Source: Tenrec ecaudatus
Lineage: Eukaryota; Chordata; Mammalia; Afrosoricida; Tenrecidae
Reading direction: 5' to 3'
NCBI RefSeq assembly: GCF_050624435.1
Contig: NC_134530.1
Location: 142,950,721 to 143,014,720, forward strand
DNA: 64,000 nt
Shown here piece after piece: positions 11,501-26,500 of this stretch. The first letter of the stretch is position 1; the number at the start of each line of letters is the position of its first letter. Below the pieces are notes generated by a model. The model was not told the DNA's origin. It worked only from the letters and a program-made list of their open reading frames with translations, and searched no databases. Position numbers and translations under genes: made by a program.

Positions 11501-14500
11501 TATTTAGACCTCTATAAATGCCCTTTGCCTCCTAGTTATTTCCTCTATTTCCTTTTATTTTCCTCTTGTCCCACTATCATGCTCAGCCTTCATGTGGGTT
11601 TCAGTAATTCCTCTCTGTTACATTACCCTTGATCACACCCTACCAGGCCTCGTACACCCTTTTCACCACCAATTTGGATCACTTGTTCCCTTGTCCTTGG
11701 GTTTGTTGACACCACTTTCTTTCCCCCCACGTGCTCCTCTCCCAAGTCCCCTCAGAACCATCAGTCCCTTTGTTTTCTTCTCCTGATTGTTCATCCAGCC
11801 TGTCTTATTTAGACAGAACCTGTGGACATAATAACATGCACAAAAAGAAGACAGAGCAAAACAAAGCAACACAAGAAAACAAAACAACAAAAAGCCTGTA
11901 GTTAGTTCAAGGACTGTTTGTTGGCCTTTAGGAATGTTTTCTGGTGGAGTCTGACGGGGTGCCATGCCCTGGCCCCAAAGTCCATTTTTGGTATTCCCTG
12001 GGGACTTCGTTGCTCAGAGTTAAGCTTCGTTGCTCAGAGTTAAGTTAATTCTGGAAATGATTGAAGGAACATAATATTTACAGCTTATGAATCAAGACTG
12101 AATGGTGCATATCATAATGCTTTGATACCGATTGTTGAGACCCTAACATAAATCAGAATGAGCATTTTACATTTGATTGTCAGATGCAGTTTAGCAATGG
12201 GGTAGTTCAGGTTTTCTGTCTTGTTATCGGATTTCTGCTTTTGTTTTTATCCTGTTTACTTAGAGGAACAGCAAAAAGAGGAAGGCCCTCAATGAGGTGG
12301 AGTGACAGTGGGCTCAAGCTTAAGAACAATTGTGAGCCTGGTGTTTGTTTGCTTCTGTGTGCTTAGGTTGCTATGGATTAGAACGGACTCAATGGCACCT
12401 AACAGCAATCACACTTAGGTTCTAAGGAGATTAGGAAAAACCAGATCAGATAAGACTTTCTGAAATATTTTCCAGATGTGTTCACATACTTAAATATATT
12501 CGCCTTTTATAATATCCTTATAAATACCTCAATGTGTAAAGATATTTTACACATAAATGTACTATATAGTTAAAAAGAAATTGATTTTTATTTGTGCATT
12601 AGCAAAAATATGTGCTTTTTTATATAGTTTAGCAAATTTTCACACTGAATTTTTGGATCTCTTGAATAGTTATCCTCGTTCTAACTTGATTTAGATTTAT
12701 GCATAATTCCCTTTTACTTTTCTCTTTGCAGAAATAAAAACATCTGTGCTTGATGACTGCAAGAAAGAAGGCGAATGGAAGGTAGAAGTTGCATACTTTA
12801 TTCTTAAGCAAGGAGGCTTCAAAGAGCCTATAAAAATAGAATAAAAATATTATGGGATTTTCCCATTGAAATGGAGACTCTGAAAGCATATTATTGTTGT
12901 TTCGTGTCATTCATCAGACTCATGGTAACCGTGTACTCAAATGAATAATGCTCTGCTGGTCTGAAGTCATCCTCAGTTGTTGCTGTGCTGAGCCCATGGT
13001 TGTAGCCCTGGTATCAGTCTGTGTTGTTGAAGGCCCTCTTTTTCACTGACTCGCTTTCTTTTTCTTTTCTTTTTTTTAAATCATTTTATTGGGGCCCACT
13101 GTCTAAGTTCAAATCCTGACTTTACCACGTAGCAGCGTTGGCTCCACAATCAAGTCACTGGCCCCGTCTTGCTCATATCCTCTGCTGTAAAATGGGCTTG
13201 TTAATACAAGAGAGCATCAAAAGTTTGTGGGGAAATTCCACTATCTTTTAATTTCATTTTCTGTGGATTTTTTGAACCTCTTCTCATACCTACATTTTAA
13301 ATATGAAATGAATTAATTCATATAGAGTGGCTAGAACAGCACCTGGAAAAATTCTTATTCTACATGTGGCATTTTATAATTTTAAGGAAATTTTGTGCTA
13401 AACTTAAATTATATTTAAGATTTTTAAAAGTTGTTTTGTTCAAATTATGAATATTTCTATTTGCTTACTTAAATAATGAGATGGAAAGATAACATGATAT
13501 GTTTGTATATTGAGAAAGTCTCCAGGTCATGCAAATTAAAAGATGGTTTGAGATTATTTGGCCTGCCAGATTTTATTTTGTAGGTTTATAAGTGAGTAGG
13601 TTTAATGGATAAAGGTTTGTCTTTTGTGGATTCTTGGCAGTCAGATACTTATCTATTTCCTGGTCCGTATTTGTTTTAAGATAATGCTGTTAGATGAATT
13701 TACCACGAAGCTTTTGGCCTCATGTTGCAAAATGACGGATCTTTTAGCAGAGGGCATAACTGGTAAGTATTACTGATACTCATCATGAAGACTATTAAGC
13801 TTAGGAAGGTTGGACTATTAGGAAATTTGAGATTGCGGTAGCAGTTATATAATACTGCTTGATGTGATTCAACTGTGAAATAGTACCATCTCTGTATTAG
13901 CTGCCAATAAAAGGGTTTGGAGGAGAAAGGGAAAGAAATTTGAGTTACTAATTATGTTTCTGAAGAGGATACCATTTTTTTATACCTTTAACCATAGTTA
14001 CTCGAGTTGACATTCTTCTATATGTAAATCTTCAGAATAACCTCTTTAAGTCCATTTTATTTTCTTATCTGAGACGTATAATTAAGTACTGAATCAAAAC
14101 TAAATCATTTGCTCTGCTGAGGTGGTTCTTTAAAATTTTGCTCTTAGTTTTTGTTTTGTGTATTGAAGCACTAGGTTTACTTGAGTATCATCACTACCAT
14201 ATGGTTACACAAATAAACACATTTTAAGTTTTGGTTTTGCTTGTGGTCAACTGTGCAATCCTCAAAACACCAACACCCTTATTATTTTGCATCAAAATCC
14301 ATATTACTTAAAAAATATGCCCCATATGTATGAATTGTGATAAGAATTGTATGAGCCCCTAATAAATTGTTAAAATTAAAAAAAATATATGCCCCTTGAT
14401 TCCAGCATTCCTTCCAATACTGAGAACACATGATTATCAACAAATTCAAAACAGAAAAAACTTGGTTGTGTAAGGGTTAAAAAGTCTGCAAGGTAATTCT

Positions 14501-17500
14501 GACATGCACAGAGGATGAGAGCCGTGGCCACATAAGTTCAGGAAACCTCACTAAGCAACACTAAGCAGACTGTTTTAGATAGTGTGAAGCCTTTCATACA
14601 CCTCTGTTTATGTGGCACCCGTGGGTGGTAAGGGTAGAGTACTTAGTTTGTACACTTATATGACCATTGAAAGGTTTTTTTGGAAAAGCATTTATGCCGT
14701 AGTGCCTCCTGCTGGGAACTGTTCTCATCTTCCAAAGTCACCTGGGTCCGGCCTAGATTAATTCTAGTCAGTTCTATCAACGGACCCTTTGAGTTCCTCC
14801 TCAGCCCTCCTGAGAATGCCCCTGTGAGGCTTGGCATGGCAGGAGTGCAGTCATCAGATTCAGTCATCCTTCGGGTCATTTGTGAAAATAGTAGTGTCTT
14901 GAAAGTTTTATAAAATAAACGAGGTTGAAAATGTCCGTAAGATGTTACTTCAGTGGAGGATAAAGTCAAATAGAAACTTTTAAGATGACAAGGAATTGCC
15001 TTATCCATTTTTCATTACCATAAAACTCGCTGCTGTCGAGTTGGTTCCGTCTCTTAGAAAGCCTGTAGGTAGGTTTTCTCGAGTCTGAATCCTGATGGGG
15101 ACAGAAGCTTCCTCCTTCCCCGTATTATTATAGAACCATCAAAAACCTTTCCTTTTTTGCTTCTTTATCATTAACACATACCCACTTTTCAGTGAAAATA
15201 AGCAGAGCTATTAAAAAACATACATTTCAGAATATTTTTAGAGGCTGTGCTAAGTTAGAGCGCAGTGTTTTCACATCATTCTAAAGTGCTTTAATCACCA
15301 AACTGAGCAGTATATGTAGCCTAAGGAGAGTTTAAAACTAAATTAACTCAGATTGAACTTTATTCTTTCCAAAGTGAATTTATAATCACTGGGAATGGAG
15401 ACAAAGATAAATGTTTCCATGGACATCCTATTTTGTATCCTAATAGCCAATATGATAAGCTTACGAAGATAAATGTAGGATTGAGATATAAGTCATCATA
15501 TTTAAAAGAGAAGTCGAACGGGAGCTTCTTTTACATGATAGAGTTCATTTTTTCTAGACCTTTGCCAGCATGACTCTTAAAATACAGTTTTTCTGGTTTG
15601 CAGAATGATACAGTAAGTTAGGTTTTTTATGTAGTTTTTTACTATCAACTAAATAAAATTATTTTATAAAAATATATGTAGATATATTTGTGTGGAAAAG
15701 GTTAAAGTGGCAATATTTTGTTATATATATTTACAACAAAGGAATAAAATTGTTATTTAACAATTAAATAGCCAATTGGTAATTTAGAGTTTGTTTTATA
15801 GTCCCTTTGTTTTACATTAGGTTAGTATATGAACTTCTTGATTTAATTATAAACATAGTTGACTACATTTTAGTGACATGTTAACAGATGGGTTTTAAAA
15901 GAATAGGAGTTAATTGGCAATTCCTTTAAAGAACTGGTGGCTAGTGGTTATGAGTTCAGCTGCAATCCTCAAAGTTCACAGTTCAAAACCACTAGCTACT
16001 CTGTGATAGAAAGATGGGGCTTTCTACTCCTGGAGATATTTTCTGTCTTGGGAACTCACAGAGGCAGTTAGTTATACTGTGTCCTATAAGGTTGCTATGA
16101 GTTAGCATTGACTCGATGGCAGTGAATGAGCAATAGTGTTTAGAAATATGGGTTCCGGAGTCAGACTGATCTTTCTAGCTGTGTAACTTTGGAGAAGTTA
16201 AATTCTTTAAGCCATCTCCTTGGTTGTACAATACTTTTAAGGTTATTATGAGATTTGATAAAATGATTCATGTAAACTGCTTCACCTAATAAAACAATAT
16301 ACCAAAAAATCAAACTCACTGCCCTTGAGCTAATTTCAACTCATAGCAACCCTGCAGGACTGGGTAGAACTGCCCCTGCGAGTTACCAGGACTATAGCTC
16401 TTTTCGGGGATAGAAAGCCTCCTCAGTATCTTATCTTATTGTTACTATTGTATATAACAGTGAGTTTGGTTTGCGTTTATAGTAGTGTAGAAGGATCCCT
16501 GGTGGCTTAAAGGTTATATGCATTCTCTGCTGCGAACCAAAAGGCCCGTGCATGGTTCAAACCTACCAGCCACTCCATGGGAGAAAGATGTGGCATTCTA
16601 CTACTGCAAATATTATAGTCTGGAAATCCTGGAGACCACTTTATAGGATCACTGAGTTGGAATCAATGTCGTATCACTAGGGTTTTGTTGTTTTTAAGAA
16701 AATCACATTATATTTTTTAATGTACTTTCTTGGTTTCTTCAGGGCTTGTTGATTCCTTATGCAGGTAGGCCTACCTGCTTTATCTTTTTTTTTTCTCATG
16801 ATGAAAAGATAACTTTTTAGCCATAGAGAAGAAATGTTTTCAAAGTGGTTTTTATCTCCCAAAACAGAATGTTAAACTTGTATATATGTGATTTTTAGTG
16901 GAGAGTTAAGTAAGGCTAATTTTAAATTTAAGTGTAAACATGTGGTTAAAATATGACTTTTTTTTGCTAGTGGTGGAGAATGTTTATAAGAATCGTGAAC
17001 CTGTAAGACAAATGAAAGCGCTTTATTTTATTGCTCCAACATCAAAGGTGAGTACTTGAAAACTTTTAGAGTTATACCCCCCAAATTTTCCACCATTGCT
17101 TTGGTATTCTAATGGGAAAAGTAAAGCAATATATATCCTTTATTAGAAAAACATTATCACAAATTTAGCTTGTTTTGGCAAATTATTCTGCATTACAAGA
17201 TTATTTTGACACTTCCCATTGAGCATGCAATCTTCTCTCTTCCATATATAATTATAATATGTATTATATTAATATATGATTGTGTGTGTGTACATATAAG
17301 GAGCCCTGGTGGCACAGTGATTAAGCACTTGATTAACCAAAAGTTCAGTGGTTCAAAATCCATTGGCACGCCTTGGAAGAAAAGACCTGGTAATATGCTC
17401 CCATAATGACTACAGCCTAGGAAACCCTGTGAAGCAATTCTTCTCTCACATCCAGAGTTGCTATGAGTTGGAATTGCCTTTTCAACATGTGGTAACAACA

Positions 17501-20500
17501 TACGTACACCAGTTCCTCGTGGATCGACGTGGTTAGGTTCCAAAGACCAGGTCCTTATTTGAGAAGTATCGTATGGAAACAGAGTGTGACTGGATCAGAT
17601 CACAAAATGAAAGGTGATTAGCTGATTATGTAACTGCCAAATGACATCATTACATCACTTCCAAACCTCTGAGAATGATGACCCAGCCAACTTGACAGAC
17701 AGTTGTACCCAGTCTCAGCCAGCATTACTTTTGCCTCGTGCTTCAGCATTGGTTACTGCCAAAGATAAGTCATCAATGAGCAAAAGAACCAGATAGTAGA
17801 TTTGTTTTGTTTGTTTTTGAGATAATAGGTTTTTTTTTACTATGGTAACTGTGAAATGTCAGATAACAGGAAAGTAGATAATGAGGAATAGGGCTGTGTG
17901 TGTACATGTATATATATATATATAATTTTATAAAAGACATTTCTGCACATTATAACTTAAATATACAATTTAACGCAGACTTTGAGTCAAGTCTCTGGAA
18001 ACCTAGTAGTGTCAAATTCCTTTATATTCTTCTGTGTCTCAGAATGTATTTTCTAACACTCCCTTGGCTTATTGCTACCTAGAGTGTTAATTTGGGAATC
18101 CTGATTTCAGTTCTATTCTAGCTTTGGCAAACAGGAGGAGGAAAAAAATAGATATTCACTATTTAGACAATAGCACAAATGGCTATTGATGCAAGATTAA
18201 ATTTTAAGGACATTTATATATTTCATGTCACATAGTTCCATCAGAGAAAACTCATAACTGGAGTAAGTACCAGTTGAAATGCCATTTTTCACCTAGCAAA
18301 TTGGCAGGGATATTTTTTAAAAATATTTTTGTTACTATATGTTTTATTGTTTATGCGTGTGCATAGACATATACATATATACACATACATATATGAATAA
18401 TAAAACAGTTTAACCGTCACTGAGTCATAGAGCACCAGCTGCCATATACTGCTGTGGGAGTATAGACTGATGCCAGTATTTTTCTAAACGAATGTGTCAT
18501 TTCTTATCAAGAACCTTAAAAGTAAAATCATTAGCTTTATCATAAGAAAATATATTATCAAATTAATTTTTCAACAATAAACTCAACTCCATTATCAGCA
18601 TTATGAGAAAGATGTTTCATTGGCTATGCATGAATATAACTAATTATGGATAACATTGCAAAATATGAGAATCCCAGAATACTTCACTGTGCTCATGCAG
18701 AACCTGTACACAGTCCAAGAGGCAGTTGTTCAGATGGAACAAAAAGGATTCTATGTGGTGTACAAAAAGGAGAGAGAGGTGTCAGAGTTATAGCTTATCG
18801 CCATGCTTGTTTAATCTATATGCTGAGTTAATAATCCAAGAAGCCAGACTCCGTGGGAAGGAACCTGGCATCTGGATTGGAGGAGAGCTCACTGGCAACC
18901 TCCGATATGCAGAACTACAACCTTGCTGAAAGCCAGGAGGCTCAGACCATTCATGATGATCAAAGACTACAGCCTTCAGTGTGATTATTCCACAACGTAA
19001 AGAAGAAAAATATTCTCAACGACTGGACTCAAAAGCAGCATCACCAGAAGATTGAAGGTGTCAAGGATTTCGTTTTGCCTGGATCCACAATCAGTGTTCC
19101 TGGAAGCAGCAGTCAGGAAATCAACGACTTACTGCACTGGGCATAGCTGTTACAAAGTATCTCTTTAAAGTGTTAAAAAAGCAAAGATGTTGCAGTAACG
19201 TGTCCCTGACCTACACCTAGCTGTGTATTGTCAGTCACCTCACAGGGATGTGAAAGTTGGACAATGAATAATAAGGCTAGAGAAGAACTGATGCCTTTAA
19301 ATGTCGGTGTTGGAGAAGAATGCTCGTCAGGGACGGACCAGCCCCTGGAGAAGGACATCCTACTTGATCAGTGGGAAAGAGGAAGACCTTTGACAAGCTG
19401 GATTGACAAAGGGGCTAAAACAAGACTCAGAGTAGCAATTTTGAGGATGACTCAGGACCAGGAAGTGTTTTGTTCTCTGGATATAGGATCAGTGTGAGTA
19501 ATAAAGAACTGATATACTTATTCTAAACTAGAGGGCAGTGAAAAATGATGTTGTTAGTTGTTGGGTGCTGTTGAGTCAGTTCCTGTTCATAGCATCTCTG
19601 TGTACAACAGACTGAAACACTGCACCGTCCTCACAATTGTTATGCCAGTCGTAGTCGCTGTGTGAATCAATCTTGTTGAAAGTTTTCCAATTTCTCACTG
19701 CCTCTCTGCTTTACCAAGTATGATGCCCTTTTCCAGGGACGGGTCTCTTGGTAACATGTACAAAGTAAGTAAGACAGAGTCTTGCCATCCTCTCTTCTAA
19801 AGGAACATTCTGGCTGCACCCTTTATAAGACAGACTTGTTTCTTCTTTTGGCAGTTAATGGCAATTTCAATATTCTTTGCCCTCACCATAATTCAGATGC
19901 ATCGATTCTTCTCGGGTCTTCCTTCTTCAATGTACAATATGCACATGAGGCAATTAAAGATACTATGACGTGGATCAAGCTCATTTTAGTCTTCAAAGTG
20001 ACATCCTTGCTCTTCAGTACTTTAAAGAGGTCTTTGTGACATTGGGGAGTGCTCATAGTTACTTGTTGGACTGCTAACTTCAAGGTCAGCAGTTCAAAAC
20101 CACCAGCTATTCCTGGAGCTAAAAACGGACCTTTCTACTCCCGTAAAGAGTTACAGTCTTGGAAATATATAGGGGCAGTTCTATCTTGCCCTGTAGCGTC
20201 ACTCTGAGTTGGCATCAGGGAGTTTTGGTTTTGTGACATTGATTGTAGTCTCCATAATATAATGGTACTCTATTACTTTCTCCTTATATTCCACTTCCAT
20301 TTGTCCTTCTTTCCTGGCCCTTTTTGTCTTCTGAGCTTTATTCGGGGGGAAATGCTATCCTCTTGGTCTCATATAATTGACTGCTCTGAGGAGTGCATCA
20401 CACTGTCCTGATAGTTTTCACTGTAGAGGTCTGTCTATTGTTTGACTGGAAGTTGACCTACAGTTCAGTTCCAAGCTGGAAGAGTGTCAAAGGGGTTCCA

Positions 20501-23500
20501 TTAATCTTTATCACACTACTCATCTGGTCTTTTAAAAAATGATTTGGTTGTGTATTTCTTCCCCTACTCTCTCCTGGACCTTCTGTTGTGATCCCAGTTA
20601 GGATGCTCAGAAGTGACAGCTGGGTACCATCTAGTTGTCCTGGTCTCAGGGAGTGATGCTCAGAAGTGGCAGCTGGGTACCATCTAGTTGTCCTGGTCTC
20701 AGGGAGTGAAGGCTGGGTTCCTGTGGTCCTTTAGGCCTTTGGACTAGTTGTTTTCTGGATAACTTTCTAGGAATAGCAGCCAGCCATTAATGTATGGTAA
20801 ACATATTATTAAGCACATTTTTTTTTAATTTGGAAGGTTATTTTAGCAAAGCTTTAGAACATTAAGTTCTTCCTGGATTTTGAGTTATTTAACATCAAAC
20901 AAAATGGTTAAAAATAACCTAAACCTTTCTATGGCAACTTAGGATGATTATTCATTTTATTTTCTATCTAGAATGTTCAATAGTTGCGGTAAATATATTT
21001 GTAACTGATGTATTTTTCTAAAGAACATAGAGGGTTTTCTCTGATGAATGTGGAACTTTTTTCTCTCAATTTTTATTATATTTCATGTTTACTGCCGTAG
21101 GAAAGCCTGCCTTTTAGGGAAATAATAACACATCTTACACTCAGAAAAGAATTACATGTAGAGTGTGAGTGTTTTATTAAAAGAAAACAAAAACTTGCTT
21201 CCTTACTCTTTGTCACTGGGTAGAAAACATGGCATCTTAAAAAATGTCAGTCTGTAAGTTAAATAAACTGTAAGCCAGTAACGTTTTAATTTTATAGAAG
21301 TAAAATTATATTAGTTATTTCAAAAGCTTGTACATTTAGGTTAGTATTTAATGAAACATGTATTAACATTAATCCTTTTTTAAGTCTGTAGATTGTTTTC
21401 TACGTGACTTTTCAAGTAAGTCGGAGAACAAATACAAGGCAGCGTATATATACTTCACTGACTGTAAGTAGCTTCTTTTAATAGTATTGTTTCATTCTTG
21501 GAAACTTATTCTAGAATCATTAAGTTGTTTAATTTTTATAGTACTCTTACAGTACTAGTTATTTTCTATTTGCATAATTAGGTTAAGAGAACTTAAAAAT
21601 ATAAGCTTATATCAAATCAAAATTCCTAATGTGGTGAGAAATGAAAAGAAGCCATTCAAAACTAATTTGCATTGATAATCATCTTTGCTCCTGTTGGGGG
21701 AGGAGAAGCTTGGTGGAGAGTTCGCCTTCAAATTCTATGCTGATGACAGAAAGATTGTGCTTTTAATCCAAGTTTCGGTTGGAGATTTAATTGTATAACG
21801 GAAAATGGGGTTGTTTACATGACATTGAAGAGATAACTTTCCACTTTTGACAGATACAAGAGGCCTTAAAAGTTGTGGAATTAAAAGATACTAGAATTTT
21901 TCTATAACCTTTTTGAAGGCTTTTCACATTTACCTCCCTGGCAGTGATCCCGAGTGTGGCTCAGGGGAAATGTTAACTGTCAGAAGCGGTAACTGCGAGC
22001 CCCACTCGGGATTACACTGCAGAGAAGTCCCTTATCTGCTCCCCGGTCCAGTCTCTATGATGGCAGAGCGATCAAACTTCCTCCTTCAGTTTGGTCTCTG
22101 CGTGCAGTGTCACCGCATGGGGGTAGAACTGGGCGGGAAATTCAAAACTGGGAGTCTAAAAGAGACATACACACACACAGTGATACAGTGTAACCCGTGA
22201 GAATTACATTGTATCAAAGCAAATCACCTCAGATTTGTCCTAGTTCAGTCTCCAGTGCCCTGCCTGCTCTTTTACTGTCATTTGGAAAATTTTTTGTCCA
22301 TGGCATCAAAAAAGTGTTATTTTAGCACAAAAGGAGTTTTAGACCAGGTAACTGACAGTGACTTAGAATTACTCACAGAATTGTGTATTACAGTTTATCA
22401 TACCTGGAATGTCTGCTAGAGAGATTAAAATGAGTAATTTCTTAAGAATTACAGGCTTTCAATATAAAACAACAAATTTTATGCAAAACAATGTACCGCT
22501 TTGGGTACAAAATTACTGACATAATTAGACCTCCAGGGAGGTTAAGGGCACCACATTTCCCTTACAGTAATATGTATTAAAGAAAGCAGATAAAGTAATG
22601 GATATATGTATCGATTATGATAAGAGCTGTACGAACCCCCAATAAAATGCTGAAAAAAAAGAATCACAGTGACGTTTAGAGACAGTTTTATTATATATTG
22701 TAATGTAGTAAGTAATTGTGCTTTGAAATAAAAATACCATTTATCTAAATTAAATTTTAGTCTTTGCTGCTGTTGCTATCTTGACATTAAGTAGTACATT
22801 CTTCTTTATTTCATGCCTAGTAGTGATTTGCATTTTTAGAAATACCGTAAGTATTTGTCGGTTAAGTGATCATATTATATAGAACTTCACATATTTATGG
22901 AATTGGTAGCATTTAATGAATATGAAGACTTTTTTAACTTTAGGAATCATGAGTCTAAAGTACATCATGTTAAAAACACCAGTGACTTATGGTTGATATT
23001 CCAACCTTGAATTAATATAACTAATTAAGGGGGCGGGGGAAAGCTAAGTTCTAGAACTAACAAGTTTCAAATCTTAGACTTCCTGGCATTAGAGAAGAGG
23101 TCTTGTGGCTCACAGAATAATGAGCACTGGTATAGTTCGCTGCATCGAAGATCACTTAGCGGCAGCTTTGGAGTAGTTGGTAAGCGTATAAGAGGATGCT
23201 GCAGCAGGTTCATAAACCATGAGTTTGGGCATCCTTTTCTTTATAGCATACTGTGCTATTGGAGCTCTAAGGAAATATCTCTGTGGGTGTTGTGGCTACA
23301 AATGGGGGAAATGGAATTTCTATGATACTCTTTTTGTCTGGAATACATGTGTTCTGTGTATTTACCTCTGATATATAAAAATTACTCTGTTAAAATCAGT
23401 GAATATATGCCACACACACATGCCCTCTCTATTATTGTAAGCGCACACTACTAATTTGGGGCCTTATGAAAATGCCTTTGAGAGAGGGTGAAATATGCAA

Positions 23501-26500
23501 TATATATAATGCATTTTTGTGTAAAAATTGTTTGTATTGTCTTGCATATTGGAATGCTTTGTTTAAAAGGATACAAATTTTATTAATTAAGTGCAATTTT
23601 TTTCTCCCTCTCAGTTTGCCCTGATAGTCTCTTCAACAAAATTAAAGCTTCTTGTTCTAAGTCAATAAGAAGATGTAAAGAAATAAATATTTCCTTCATT
23701 CCACTTGAATCTCAGGTACTTCTTTTTTCTCTTTTTAAAAAATTTTAGTTTACAGTGGATTTAAAGTCATGAAATTTTGAATTTATTTGTTAATAGATCA
23801 TATTCAAAAGATGTTTTTAGATATATTTGGTTAGTTCTAAACATAATCTGCAAATAAATATTTCCCATGATGAAAAGACAAACATGGGCAATAAATTGGA
23901 ATCAAACATGAATAATGAAAAGTGGGACTTAAATTTCACATCTGCTACAAGCCCTTTGTAGTTGTCAAGTGACAGCACTATGAATTTTAAAATCAGAGAA
24001 TTTGAGCACAATCTTCTGTTAGATGACTCCAGAAAAATAAGACTTTTTCATTTAGCTTAGATAACAATTTTTTTAATGAAAAGATCATTTTATTGGGAGC
24101 TCATACAGCTCTTATAACAGTCCATACATCAATTGTATCAAGAATATTTGTACATATGTTGCCATAATTATTTTCTAAACATTTACTTTCTATTAAGCCC
24201 TTGGTTTATGTAACAATTTATGATATAAAATGAATAGTCTTTCATTCTCTCTATATGATGTGATGTACTTAATCATTTAACTTACTAAAGTAAAGGTTTG
24301 GTTTTGCCATTGGAATGGTAAATGAGCCTTTAATTAATAAAAAAAAGTAATAATAGTAGACACTTATGCTTGTGTAATACTTTAAAGTGCTCCACATATT
24401 CATTTAACTCACAAGAGCTCTGTGAAGTGGAAGTTAATTCTACTTTCATATTAAAGATAAGAAGATAGGGTGCAAAGAGGTTAAGTAACTGTCCCTAAAT
24501 CACACAGCTAGTAAATTAATTTTGTTGTGTTTTGTTCTTTGTGTTTGGAAGCTAGCATCTTATAGTATGAAAATAGCTTATTATTATCTGGAACTAGAAG
24601 GCCAATATTTTTTAAGGTTAAGAAAGCCCTAGATAGATTTATTGTTCAAGTTGTGGCTATTTTTGGCAAAGAGAAATGGTAATCCAAATTATAAAATTTT
24701 AAGATATCTGCCTAACATTAAATTGTTTCTAGAAATTAACTAGAAACCTTTTCCTTTTAATGATAAGTAAATTTAGTATAGATTATAATAGGCTACCTGA
24801 AATAATATGGGATGTAAAAAGCAGGGTGGTAAATATTATAAACATCTCTAGGTCATGCTGTTGTACAGAAAGTAAGTAGTTTTTACCCTTAAAAAATCAT
24901 TAAAGCTCTGTAGTTGCTGTGTCTAAAGAAGGAAATAGCTGATTAAGTTGATGGAAAGAACCTGTTGTCTTTCCATGTAGAGAAATCTCTTACATATTTT
25001 CCCTGCCAATCTCTGCAAAATACTGTGACTTGCTTAAGGTCCAATCTATCTGCTATGTTTTTCCCCTTAGGAATTTTTTGCATTTAAATTACTTCCTTGA
25101 TAAACAGCATAAGAGGGTTTACTTAATAAATTCTATCTGTTTTGGAGATCTTACAGTGAAACTATTTTGGATTTTTTGTTTTGCATGTTGCCATAGAAAT
25201 GAAATGTTAGTCTTGTTCTGCTCAATGAGAAAAGGCTGATTTCAGCACTCATCAAGATCATGTTCAGTGGGCATTTTTGTCTGCTAGATGCAAAGTAGTG
25301 TGCGGTGAAAAGATGAACAGTTTATGTGCCCTGCCCTCTTACAGATCTGTTAACCAGTGTTATTGAGAATCAGGTTCAACTGCATATAACAGAAAAATCT
25401 AAACTTTGAGTGGTTTAAACAAGAGGACTATTTATTTCTTGTTCATGTAAAGTAGTCAGGAAATAGAAAGTATAAAGCTGGTATAATGACTACAAAATTG
25501 TTGGGGACTTAGTACACTAGCCATGAGTCTCATGAGTCAAGAGGACCATTCAAGTGATCACGCCCTCAGTTGAGGAAGCAGAATGAAGAGGAGGGGGAAA
25601 AGGCTGTCTTCTCTTTAAGGAGTTTTTCCATATATACCATAATATTCATTCATGTATACCATCATCTAAAATTTGGTTCCATGTCTGTACCTAAGTGCTG
25701 CATGAGAAATTGAGAAATGTATTTTTAGATAAGCATTTGACTGACACACACACACAGAATTGGGATGTTGCTGTGAGTCAGAATTGACTCAATGGTTTGG
25801 TTATTGGAAAGTAATGAGAGAATGGCTTTTGGGGAGGCAGATCACAGTCTTTGCTATAAGAAGTAATTAATTCTTACATGGAAATTGGAGAAGTAGTTGA
25901 ATAATCAGTAGGATTTTATAAGACAGACATGAAGAGAGACAAGATATTCCAGCAGGTGAGAATAGTGTAAATACAAAGTTACAGAGGCCAGCGGTGCAAA
26001 AGAGCAGTAGGAACAGAAATGAGAGCAGGAGGGTAAAGGTATAATAACAAGGCTGTCTCTATAGGTAAGCTTTTACTATATGTTGTAGGAGGCTTCAAAT
26101 TCTACCAACATTGATGGCAGGAAATGGGCTTGAGCAGTCAATGATGAGGGTCATCCTAAAGTCTTTAAGGAAAAGTAAACCAAACCAAAATAAAGAAACC
26201 CACCAAACCCATTGGTGTCCAGGTGATTCTGCCTCACAAAGACCCTGTGCACACTTTCAAAGGCTGTAAATCTGTGTGGGATGGAATAACATCATCTTTC
26301 TCTCTTGGAGTGGCTGGTGGGTTTGAACCACGGACTTTGAAGTTATAAGGCCAATGCTTACCTGCAAACAATGCGAGTGTTCCTTCAAAAGAATAGTAAG
26401 AAATAAACACACAGCCATCAAGTTGATTCTTATGCATAGTGACTCTATAAGACAGAGTGGAATTGCTGCCTGGAGTTTCTGAGGCTATAGATATTCATGA

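Larger units (their letters stand above)
13763..16970. other. Intron 3, repeats listed separately
   Basis: Outside the SINE, MIR and L1 fragments listed, the sequence (13763-14310, 14400-15000, 15130-15930, 16700-16960) is AT-rich and unassigned. Confidence 0.6.
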
